7,428 nucleotides of DNA from Oscillospiraceae bacterium (GTDB lineage: Bacteria > Bacillota_A > Clostridia > Oscillospirales > JAAYXM01). The stretch spans positions 1 through 7,428 of the forward strand of contig JAFQVE010000153.1 of NCBI GenBank assembly GCA_017408185.1. Reading direction: 5' to 3'. A program made the position numbers and the translations under genes. Of this stretch, positions 1 to 5,077 are shown in pieces. Under the pieces are notes generated by a model. That model was not told the DNA's origin, did not search any database, and saw only the letters and a program-made list of their open reading frames with translations. The stretch's first letter is position 1. Every line of letters starts with the position of its first letter.

Positions 1-2
1 AA

Positions 3-20
3 GTCTGAATAAATTCAGAC
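3..20. repeat. Short palindrome at window start
   Basis: GTCTGAAT (3-10) and ATTCAGAC (13-20) are perfect reverse complements separated by AA. No T-run follows on the plus strand, and the window starts too close to see what precedes it. It may be part of an intergenic terminator or an operator; the role is not determined. Confidence 0.4.
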
Positions 21-58
21 AGGTAAGAGGAAAAAGTTAAGAGTGAAGAGGTATGGTA

Positions 59-98
59 CAAAATGCAATGCATTTTGATTTTATAATATATTTTTTTG
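59..98 (+). terminator. Hairpin plus T-rich tail upstream of gtrA-like gene
   Basis: CAAAATGC (59-66) pairs with GCATTTTG (70-77) around an AAT triloop, and the following bases are T-rich, with seven T at 91-97. The stem is AT-rich, so this is a weak terminator candidate for a gene left of the window. TATAAT at 82-87 is also a possible -10 for the downstream operon, but no convincing -35 lies 16 to 18 bases upstream. Confidence 0.35.
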
Positions 99-132
99 TG
101 CCTTCAACGCAGTGAAAGGAATGGTTATAAAA

Positions 133-549
133 ATGAATAAAAGTAATGTTTTGCAGATGATGAAATTCACGCTGTTTTCAATTTCTGCGGGAGTGATACA
201 GGTCGGCTCATTCACGGTATTCAACGAGGTTTTTCGCTGGAGCTACTGGCCGGGGTATCTTGTCTCTCTCATTTTGTCGATAATATGGAATTTTACCTTC
301 AACCGCCGGTATACTTTTAAGTCTGCGGCGAACATACCTGTGGCGATGACGAAGCTTTTTGCCTTTTATGCTGTCTGTACCCCTCTTTCAACTTGGGGCG
401 GGCATCTGGCGGAGAGCGCGGGAGTTAATGATTACATAATCTTGATTGTAACGATGCTTCTCAATTTCATAACGGAGTTTTTATTCTCCAAGTTCATAAT
501 TTATAAAAATCAGGAAAATACAAGAGTGGAAAAGCAGGCGGGAAAATGA
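133..549 (+). CDS. GtrA-like family membrane protein
   Basis: This is a small polytopic membrane protein of about 138 residues, the usual GtrA size. Four hydrophobic segments are visible. The family signature sits after the second one as NFTFNRRYTF (residues 53-62), and the C-terminal segment ends NFITEFLFSKFIIYK, like the typical NF-x-KF-x-VFK ending. GtrA proteins are thought to help flip or present polyprenyl-linked sugars for cell-surface polysaccharide glycosylation, but many members are uncharacterised and no glycosyltransferase neighbour is present here. The frame is open from GTG 112, with ATG at 121 and 133. I prefer 133 because the AAAGGA at 115-120 lies upstream of it, although the 12-base spacing is long. 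The stop overlaps the azlC start (ATGA), which suggests translational coupling. The family call is firm; the substrate is unknown. Confidence 0.85.
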   Translation: MNKSNVLQMMKFTLFSISAGVIQVGSFTVFNEVFRWSYWPGYLVSLILSIIWNFTFNRRYTFKSAANIPVAMTKLFAFYAVCTPLSTWGGHLAESAGVNDYIILIVTMLLNFITEFLFSKFIIYKNQENTRVEKQAGK

Positions 550-1265
550 TTGAACACAACAAATTTACAAAGGGAATAGCGGACGGAATGCCGATTTGTC
601 TCGGATATCTCTCCGTTGCCTTTGCGTTTGGTATATTCGCCGTTGAGAGCGGTCTTTCTGTTTTTGAAGCAGTTCTCATTTCAATGACGAATGTAACAAG
701 CGCAGGTCAGCTTGCTGCTGTGCCGATAATGGTCACGGGTGGAACGCTCATAGAGCTTGCAGTGTCGCAGATTGTGATAAATCTGCGATATGCGCTGATG
801 TCGGTTTCGCTTTCGCAGAAGCTGGGCGAGAGCATACGCTTGCCGGACAGGTTTTTAATATCATTTGTAAACACAGACGAGGTTTTTGCGGTTGCGAGCG
901 AAAAGACCGGCACAGTCGGACGAAAATATATGTACGGGCTTATTCTTATGCCGTATCTCGGTTGGAGCATCGGCACGCTCATCGGTGCGGCGGCGGGAAA
1001 TATTCTTCCTGCGGCTGTGGTTTCTGCACTCGGCATTGCGATTTACGGAATGTTTGTTGCGATAGTTGTTCCCGTGATGAAGGTGAACAGACGTTGCCTT
1101 GTGTGCGTGCTGTTCGCTGTTGCGCTGTCCTGCGCGTTTAAGTATTTTCCGTATCTAAAAGAGGTGCCGTCCGGATTCACGGTTATCATCTGCGCCGTAG
1201 TGGCAAGCGCGTTGTTTGCGGTTGTTGCACCCGTGAAGATAGAGGAGGGCGAAGAAAATGTATAG
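546..1265 (+). CDS. azlC: AzlC family branched-chain amino acid exporter, large subunit
   Basis: This 239-residue hydrophobic protein matches AzlC in length and landmarks. They include a GIADGMPICLGYLSVAFAFG start (residues 10-29), the NVTSAGQLAAV loop (49-59) equivalent to the family SGAxQF segment, NLRYALMS (79-86), and NTDEVFAV (109-116) with the conserved acidic pair D111/E112. In characterised systems AzlC pairs with the small AzlD protein to export branched-chain amino acids or their analogues across the cytoplasmic membrane. The start at 546 overlaps the preceding stop by four bases (ATGA) and has a GGCGGGA purine-rich site just upstream. The last eight bases overlap the azlD start. 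Substrate specificity is inferred from the family; some AzlC-like proteins may carry other amino acids. Confidence 0.92.
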   Translation: MIEHNKFTKGIADGMPICLGYLSVAFAFGIFAVESGLSVFEAVLISMTNVTSAGQLAAVPIMVTGGTLIELAVSQIVINLRYALMSVSLSQKLGESIRLPDRFLISFVNTDEVFAVASEKTGTVGRKYMYGLILMPYLGWSIGTLIGAAAGNILPAAVVSALGIAIYGMFVAIVVPVMKVNRRCLVCVLFAVALSCAFKYFPYLKEVPSGFTVIICAVVASALFAVVAPVKIEEGEENV

Positions 1266-1569
1266 CTTTCCGGTGTATCTTATAGTCATGGCGGGGATAA
1301 CGTATCTTATCAGGATGCTCCCGCTTGTGCTTATAAAAAAGAAAATTCAAAATCGCTTTATCATTTCGTTTTTGTATTACATACCGTATACCGTGCTTGC
1401 GGTTATGACGGTTCCTGCAATTTTTTATTCGACGTCATCGCCCGTTTCTGCCGCAATCGGATTTGCGGCGGCAGTGGCGCTTGCCCTGCGCGGAAAGAGC
1501 CTTCTCACCGTTGCGGCGCTGTCCTGCGCTGTGGTATTCTGCACGGAATGGATAATGAGGATGATGTAA
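1258..1569 (+). CDS. azlD: AzlD family branched-chain amino acid exporter, small subunit
   Basis: This is a 103-residue protein with three to four hydrophobic segments, the normal AzlD size. The family pattern is an N-terminal TM followed by TYLIRMLPLVLI and, after a short basic loop, FISFLYYIPYTVLAVMTVPAI-like sequence; here this appears as YLIRMLPLVLIKKK then FIISFLYYIPYTVLAVMTVP. It starts inside the end of azlC (8-bp overlap) with a GAGGAGGG ribosome binding site at 1242-1249, so the two subunits are coupled, as expected for a heteromeric permease. An intrinsic terminator follows directly at 1575-1609 and closes the transcription unit. Confidence 0.9.
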   Translation: MYSFPVYLIVMAGITYLIRMLPLVLIKKKIQNRFIISFLYYIPYTVLAVMTVPAIFYSTSSPVSAAIGFAAAVALALRGKSLLTVAALSCAVVFCTEWIMRMM

Positions 1570-1574
1570 CTTTC

Positions 1575-1609
1575 CGCCTGTGCAAATTATACTTGTACAG
1601 GCGCTTTTT
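1575..1609 (+). terminator. Intrinsic terminator of gtrA-azlC-azlD
   Basis: CGCCTGT (1575-1581) pairs with ACAGGCG (1597-1603). The stem continues inward through a G-T wobble and CA/TG to make ten pairs around a 9-nt loop. CTTTTT follows at 1604-1609. It lies six bases after the azlD stop, the classic position and form of a rho-independent terminator. Confidence 0.9.
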
Positions 1610-1621
1610 ATGTGATATAAT
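1593..1621 (+). promoter_or_regulatory. Probable sigma-A promoter of yifB unit, overlapping the azlD terminator
   Basis: TATAAT at 1616-1621 is preceded by TGA at 1613-1615, giving an extended -10 (TGnTATAAT). TTGTAC at 1593-1598 sits exactly 17 bases upstream as a weak -35. Its bases are shared with the loop and right arm of the azlD terminator. Transcription would start near 1628, placing most of the following hairpin array in the 5' leader of yifB. Confidence 0.6.
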
Positions 1622-1737
1622 GAGTTTACGAAGTAAACTCAATGAATTGCCTTGCGGCATGAATTGAAATCATAGATTTCATGAATTAAGCCTGTGGCTC
1701 ATGAATTGCACTTCGTGCATTTGATGGAATTTAATTC
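1622..1737 (+). repeat. Array of short hairpins with constant ATGAATT spacers
   Basis: Five hairpins follow one another. H1 1622-1640 has an 8-bp stem GAGTTTAC/GTAAACTC with loop GAA. H2 1649-1658 is GCC-TTGC-GGC. H3 1666-1680 is GAAATC-ATA-GATTTC. H4 1688-1700 is AGCC-TGT-GGCT with an A-C mismatch outside. H5 1708-1718 is GCAC-TTC-GTGC. A sixth palindrome GAATT-T-AATTC lies at 1727-1737. The spacers are AATGAATT (1641-1648), then ATGAATT at 1659, 1681 and 1701, then a degenerate ATTTGATG. Stem sequences differ completely while pairing is kept. The array ends 19 bases before the yifB start and lies in its likely 5' leader. It may be an RNA structure array or a small repeat family; its function is unknown. 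Confidence 0.85.
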
Positions 1738-1756
1738 ACAGACAGGGGATACGGAT

Positions 1757-3277
1757 ATGGTATCAAAAATTTATACGCTCGGTCTTTCGGGAGCAAGCGG
1801 GTTTATAGTAACTGCAGAGTGTGTTCTGTCCGGCGGAATGATGGGGTTTGAGGTGATCGGTCTTGCCGATACGGCGGTCAGGGAATCGCGGGACCGCGTT
1901 CGCGCCGCGGCAAAAACGCTTCCCCTTCGCTTTCCGTCAGGGCATATAACGGTAAATCTCGCACCTGCCGGCAAAAAAAAGGAAGGCGCGGTGTATGACC
2001 TTCCGATTCTGCTTTCGGTGCTTGCGTCGGCGCATCAGATAAAATCAGTTCCGGAGAGCTGTGCATTCATCGGAGAGCTTTCGCTTACCGGTGAGCTTCG
2101 TCCTGCACGCGGTGTTCTTTCAATGGCGCTTGCGGCAAAGGCGGCAGGTATAAAAACTCTGTTTGTGCCGCGTTCCAATGCGCGGGAGGCGGCTCTTGCA
2201 GGAGAAGAGCTTGAGGTTTTTGGTGCGCGTGATGTGTCCGAGGTGGTGAACCACCTAAACGGCGATGCGTCACTTTCCCGTGAACCGCAATGGATTCCGG
2301 ATGAGAATGAAAATATTTCCATTCCGGACTTTGCGGATGTGCGCGGTCAGGAAAATGTGAAACGTGCGATAGAGATTGCTGCCGCGGGTGGACATAATAT
2401 TCTGATGATAGGGCCTCCCGGTTCGGGAAAGAGTATGCTTGCATCGCGCATACCGTCTATTCTTCCGGATATGACGCGCGAAGAGGCGCTTGAGGCAACG
2501 GAGATGCATTCTCTTGTGGGGCTTGTGTCGGAAGAGAGACCTCTTCTTACGTCAAGACCGTTCCGCGCACCGCATCACAGCACGTCTCCCGTGAGCCTTT
2601 CGGGAGGAAGCTCCGCGCTTCGTCCGGGTGAGATTTCCCTTGCACATAACGGCGTACTGTTCCTCGATGAGCTTCCGGAGTTCCGGCGCGATGCGCTTGA
2701 GGTTCTGCGACAGCCGATGGAGACCGGCGAGGTTGCAATTTCCCGCGTTGCCGGCACGGCAAACTATCCGGCTCGGTTTATGCTCGTCTGTGCGATGAAT
2801 CCGTGTAAATGCGGGTGGCACGGCTATGAGAACGGAGTGCATACCTGCACCTGCAGCGAGAGTGCGGTGGAAAAATATATGGGGCGTGTTTCCGGCCCGC
2901 TTATGGATAGAATTGATATCCATATAAATGTGCCGAATGTAACCTATGAGGATATGTCAAAAAAAGCGGACGGCGAGCCTTCGGCCGAGATACGCAAGCG
3001 CGTAAACCGTGCGCGTGAGCGCGCAAGAGCGCGCGGCGTTGCATGCAATGCGCATCTCTCGCCGCGGAGACTGCACGAGCTTGCAAAGCTTTCCGATGAC
3101 GCGAAAGAGCTTTTGAAAAATGCGTTTGATGCGCTTGGGCTTACCGGACGGTCATATGATAAGATACTGAAGCTTTCCCTTACCATTGCCGATATGGCGG
3201 AGTCGGACATTATCTGTGCCGAGCACATTGCCGAGGCAATTCAATACCGTTCTCTTGACAGGAGTGAAAACAGATGA
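1757..3277 (+). CDS. yifB: YifB/ComM-family Mg-chelatase-like AAA+ ATPase
   Basis: From ATG 1757 the protein has 506 residues, the normal YifB/ComM length. The order is an N-terminal ChlI-like fold (about residues 15-165, with GFEVIGLADTAVRESRDRVRAA and NLAPAGKKKEGAVYDLPILL), then the AAA+ core with Walker A GPPGSGKS at 219-226 and Walker B GVLFLDELPEF at 299-309 (D304, E305). A cysteine cluster C350, C352, C364, C366 follows, and then the C-terminal Mg-chelatase domain. In naturally transformable Gram-negatives ComM is a hexameric helicase that promotes branch migration during integration of incoming DNA. The role in Clostridia is less clear. I rejected the in-frame ATG at 1694 because it lies inside the hairpin array and adds 21 residues foreign to the family; ATG 1757 has AGGGGA at 1744-1749. 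The stop overlaps the next start (ATGA). Confidence 0.93.
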   Translation: MVSKIYTLGLSGASGFIVTAECVLSGGMMGFEVIGLADTAVRESRDRVRAAAKTLPLRFPSGHITVNLAPAGKKKEGAVYDLPILLSVLASAHQIKSVPESCAFIGELSLTGELRPARGVLSMALAAKAAGIKTLFVPRSNAREAALAGEELEVFGARDVSEVVNHLNGDASLSREPQWIPDENENISIPDFADVRGQENVKRAIEIAAAGGHNILMIGPPGSGKSMLASRIPSILPDMTREEALEATEMHSLVGLVSEERPLLTSRPFRAPHHSTSPVSLSGGSSALRPGEISLAHNGVLFLDELPEFRRDALEVLRQPMETGEVAISRVAGTANYPARFMLVCAMNPCKCGWHGYENGVHTCTCSESAVEKYMGRVSGPLMDRIDIHINVPNVTYEDMSKKADGEPSAEIRKRVNRARERARARGVACNAHLSPRRLHELAKLSDDAKELLKNAFDALGLTGRSYDKILKLSLTIADMAESDIICAEHIAEAIQYRSLDRSENR

Positions 3278-4215
3278 AGAAAATAATATGTTTTGCAATG
3301 GCTTTCGCGATTTGCTTATCTTTCGGTGCGTGCAGTATGTCGCCGCGCGAGGATTATATTTCCGGCATAAGCTTTGACCCGGCAGATTACGATACCGGAG
3401 CGCTTGCGAGGTATGAAAACAAGCTCTACGGAATAATTCTTGAGTATCCGGAAAAATATGAGCGTGTAGGAAATTTTGACCTTGACGGATATATCACGTT
3501 TGAAGGCGATGATGTTGCAATAAGCGTATATGTCCCCGATATGGAAAACAACGATATTCTGACGGCTCAGGAGTACACCGAGAGCGTACTTGAGCTTACG
3601 GGAAGCCGTCCGGCAAAGTACGGAAAGTGCAGCGGATCAAAGGTTGTTTCAGAGGATGATGAAAGAGTCAGGGTTGACTTTATCGTCAAGGGCGTTGATG
3701 CCTTCTATCGCTTTGCTTATGAGGCTCCTGCGGAAGGATTTACAGAAGAAAATGAGGATTTTCAGTCTGTTATGAGCTCTATTCGTATTGATGACGGCAT
3801 TTACAATAAGCTTACGCGTATGTCAAGCCGGTATACCGTGCTTTTGGAGTATGCAAAGAGCATGCAGTATATCACCGATGCAAACTATGCAAACCACTGC
3901 CTGAACACCTTTGAAATGTCAAAGGATGAGCGGCATAAGAATGATGCGCTCTCCACCTCTGCAAACATCCGCGCAGAGCTTATGAAGATTATAGAGCACG
4001 AGCGGGATGAGGATGAGGGATATGATTCGATGTGGGAAGAAATAACCACGGAAGCGCAGGAGGTAATTGATGCGTGTCTTCGTGCGGAAGAAGCAGTAAA
4101 GAGCGGAAACTATGAAGAAGCGCAGAGAATCGCGCGTATGGAGTTTTCGTACGACCTTTCCGATAAGTGCTCAAGGTTTATTGAGACGATAAACGCTGAA
4201 ATTTCGGAGTATTGA
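3274..4215 (+). CDS. Predicted lipoprotein of unknown function
   Basis: This 313-residue protein begins with a lipoprotein signal peptide: MKK, a hydrophobic core, and a lipobox-like FGAC with C20 as the likely lipidated cysteine. The mature part has a mixed segment (about 40-172) starting KLYGIILEYPEKYE, followed by a helix-rich C-terminal part (about 178-313) rich in acidic and Ala residues. It would sit on the outer face of the membrane. I do not recognise a named family. Its start overlaps the yifB stop by four bases and has AGGAG at 3260-3264, so it is probably translated with yifB. No functional link to YifB is known to me. Its last seven sense codons and stop form the left copy of a 27-bp direct repeat whose other copy lies 3.1 kb downstream. 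The gene appears intact, consistent with an element integrated at its 3' end. Confidence 0.75.
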   Translation: MKKIICFAMAFAICLSFGACSMSPREDYISGISFDPADYDTGALARYENKLYGIILEYPEKYERVGNFDLDGYITFEGDDVAISVYVPDMENNDILTAQEYTESVLELTGSRPAKYGKCSGSKVVSEDDERVRVDFIVKGVDAFYRFAYEAPAEGFTEENEDFQSVMSSIRIDDGIYNKLTRMSSRYTVLLEYAKSMQYITDANYANHCLNTFEMSKDERHKNDALSTSANIRAELMKIIEHERDEDEGYDSMWEEITTEAQEVIDACLRAEEAVKSGNYEEAQRIARMEFSYDLSDKCSRFIETINAEISEY

Positions 4216-4218
4216 TAA
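4192..4218 (+). repeat. 27-bp direct repeat, left copy (candidate attL)
   Basis: This segment reads AACGCTGAA, then ATTTCGGAG, then TATTGATAA, and encodes the lipoprotein C-terminus NAEISEY plus stop. It is identical to 7293-7319. Identity stops on both sides (A versus C before, A versus T after). Regenerating the 3' end of a gene at one junction is typical of site-specific recombinase integration. Confidence 0.85.
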
Positions 4219-4219
4219 A

Positions 4220-4250
4220 TACGGGGCAGGAGTAGGTAATAACTCCCGTA
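4220..4250. repeat. Small dyad at left element end
   Basis: TACGGG (4220-4225) and CCCGTA (4245-4250) are complementary across 19 bases; GGAGT (4229-4233) and ACTCC (4242-4246) offer an alternative pairing. The CTCCCGTA motif at 4243-4250 recurs at 7356-7363 beyond the right junction, and its complement TACGGGAG is at 7400-7407. Confidence 0.4.
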
Positions 4251-4261
4251 AACAAAAATCA

Positions 4262-4303
4262 ACAATGACTTGCCGGAAAATGTATTTTCCGGCAAGTCAT
4301 TGT
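4262..4303 (-). terminator. 42-bp perfect palindrome, possible minus-strand terminator
   Basis: Two perfect 20-nt arms (ACAATGACTTGCCGGAAAAT at 4262-4281 and its complement at 4284-4303) flank GT. Read on the minus strand, the hairpin is followed by TGATTTTTGTTT, so it could terminate transcription of the minus-strand XRE gene. On the plus strand no T-run follows directly. Such length and perfection exceed an ordinary terminator; a recombinase or protein-binding site is the alternative. Confidence 0.55.
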
Positions 4304-4328
4304 ATGTTGGTAAAAACAGATTTTTGAT

Positions 4329-4357
4329 TTCATCAGTCGCGTCTCACGCGCCACCGG
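4329..4357. repeat. Nested small hairpin
   Basis: CGCGT-CTC-ACGCG forms a perfect 5-bp stem with a 3-nt loop at about 4338-4350, enclosed by TCATC and GATGA. It is a G+C-rich island in AT-rich DNA between the left junction and the terminator at 4388. No role is assigned. Confidence 0.35.
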
Positions 4358-4387
4358 ATGAGATGGAATATGATTTTTCGATAGTCT

Positions 4388-4420
4388 AAGCCTTTTTCTA
4401 ACGGAGAAGGCTTTTTATTT
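4388..4420 (+). terminator. Intrinsic terminator, plus strand
   Basis: AAGCCTT (4388-4394) pairs with AAGGCTT (4407-4413) and is followed by TTTTTATTTG. It would stop plus-strand transcription coming from yifB and the lipoprotein gene before it runs antisense into the XRE gene, if the palindrome at 4262 has not already done so. Confidence 0.75.
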
Positions 4421-4470
4421 GTTTAGACAGTATGAAGGTGATATGAATTAAAAACTTCAGGAGTACAAAG

Positions 4471-4707
4471 TCAGCATTCGTCAAACATCAGGAATTTATA
4501 TACGGGAACATCTAAGGTGGTTGCAATATCAAATAATGTGTCAAGAGATATGGCTTTATTTATGTTAGGAGCTTCAACATGACCGATGAAGGCAGGAGTA
4601 CGCTCTATTTTTTCAGCAAGCTGTTCCTGCGTTAATCCTCTAAACTTGCGATAATATGCTATTTTCAAACCCAACTGTAAATATTCAGATTCATATATGG
4701 CTTTCAT
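4471..4707 (-). CDS. XRE-family helix-turn-helix regulator
   Basis: This 78-residue protein is almost entirely one Cro/C1-type DNA-binding domain. The landmarks are GLKIAYYRKFRGLTQEQLAEKIERTPAFIGHVE (residues 13-45, with the LTQEQLAEKI helix and the PAFIGHVE recognition helix), then ISLDTLFDIATTLDVPVYKFL, which packs as the last helices. It has no ligand-binding domain, so it is probably a dimeric repressor or activator sensing nothing beyond itself or a partner. On the minus strand GAGGTGA precedes ATG 4707 with ordinary spacing. It diverges from the plus-strand promoter at 4750-4778, so the intergenic region is its natural target. Control of the downstream membrane-protein operon is an inference from position. 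Confidence 0.88.
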   Translation of the reverse strand: MKAIYESEYLQLGLKIAYYRKFRGLTQEQLAEKIERTPAFIGHVEAPNINKAISLDTLFDIATTLDVPVYKFLMFDEC

Positions 4708-4749
4708 CTTCCGTCACCTCATTATATATTTTAACAAATATAAAAAATA

Positions 4750-4778
4750 TTGACATGAGCGAAAGGATATGTTATACT
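4750..4778 (+). promoter_or_regulatory. Strong sigma-A promoter for the cassette operon
   Basis: TTGACA (4750-4755) and TATACT (4773-4778) are separated by exactly 17 bases, a near-consensus promoter. The expected start near 4785 leaves a leader of nearly 300 nt before the first gene at 5078. The divergent XRE gene starts 42 bases to the left. Confidence 0.75.
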
Positions 4779-4801
4779 ATCTGTAAGATATAAAAACATA
4801 T
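4767..4801. promoter_or_regulatory. Candidate XRE operator
   Basis: ATATGTT (4767-4773) and AACATAT (4795-4801) form a perfect 7-bp dyad with a 21-bp centre that covers the -10 and predicted start of the plus-strand promoter. The position suits autoregulatory or operon repression by the adjacent XRE protein. AT-rich DNA makes chance dyads common, so this is tentative. Confidence 0.35.
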
Positions 4802-5077
4802 TCTAAATATTTTGTGCAGCTTCTCTTTTTGCTTTATACCCATGTCAAACCTTTGACCAGTTGTATTGCGTTTCCTCTACATCAGGATTGAGAGACAATA
4901 ACCAGTTGATAATCGCGATATGAAATTTCCGATAGTTTTAGAATAAGGTTATTTTTTGATGTAGATATTGGTTATGCTTTGCTATATTCATGAATATATG
5001 TTTGCAACCCAGATTAGTGCTCGTCTGCGACGGGATAAATATAGAAAAGAGTTTATATTATATAGGAGGTTGATGTT
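4779..5077 (+). other. Long leader region of the cassette operon
   Basis: About 300 bases without a supported gene. It contains an inverted repeat AATAACC (4897-4903)/GGTTATT (4947-4953) followed by four more T, with an inner ATCG/CGAT pairing, which could act as an attenuator or terminator. It also contains a perfect 16-bp palindrome TATATTCATGAATATA (4983-4998) and a CGTC-TGC-GACG hairpin (about 5022-5032). The minus strand holds what may be a decayed gene end (4845-4991). No recognised riboswitch class fits. Confidence 0.4.
4845..4991 (-). pseudogene. Possible decayed gene remnant
   Basis: On the minus strand, ATG 4991 opens a 48-codon frame to TGA at 4845-4847, interrupted by one TAA (4938-4940) at codon 18. 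The part after the interruption starts NYRKFHIAIINWLLSL and ends ETQYNWSKV, a composition that looks protein-like and unlike random AT-rich translation. There is no ribosome binding site at the ATG. It could be the tail of a lost gene that once preceded the XRE gene. I do not recognise the family, and chance is a real alternative. Confidence 0.25.

Noticed and set aside
53..115. 20-codon leader peptide ending at the gtrA GTG
   Set aside because: The frame from ATG 53 overlaps the hairpin at 59-77, has a purine run too close to the ATG, and shows no recognisable regulatory codon run.
707..1036. 109-codon minus-strand ORF within azlC
   Set aside because: Antisense shadow of azlC with no ribosome binding site or recognisable domain.
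1622..1737. CRISPR array
   Set aside because: The constant part is only 7 bases, the variable parts are palindromes of 10 to 19 bases rather than unique spacers, and no cas gene is nearby.
1694..1756. N-terminal extension of YifB starting at ATG 1694
   Set aside because: It runs through hairpins H4 and H5 of the array; the 21 added residues are foreign to the family, and ATG 1757 gives the normal 506-residue length with a ribosome binding site.
2085..2923. Minus-strand and alternative-frame ORFs inside yifB
   Set aside because: They are shadows of a well-supported conserved gene; their translations are rich in Arg, Ser, Ala and His as expected from antisense of a G+C-rich gene, with no family resemblance.
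4983..4998. Core recombination site of an integrase
   Set aside because: TATATTCATGAATATA is a perfect palindrome, but it lies in the middle of the cassette and has no second copy in the window.
4779..5077. Known riboswitch or T-box leader
   Set aside because: No conserved core of any class I know is recognisable, and the following genes are not metabolic.
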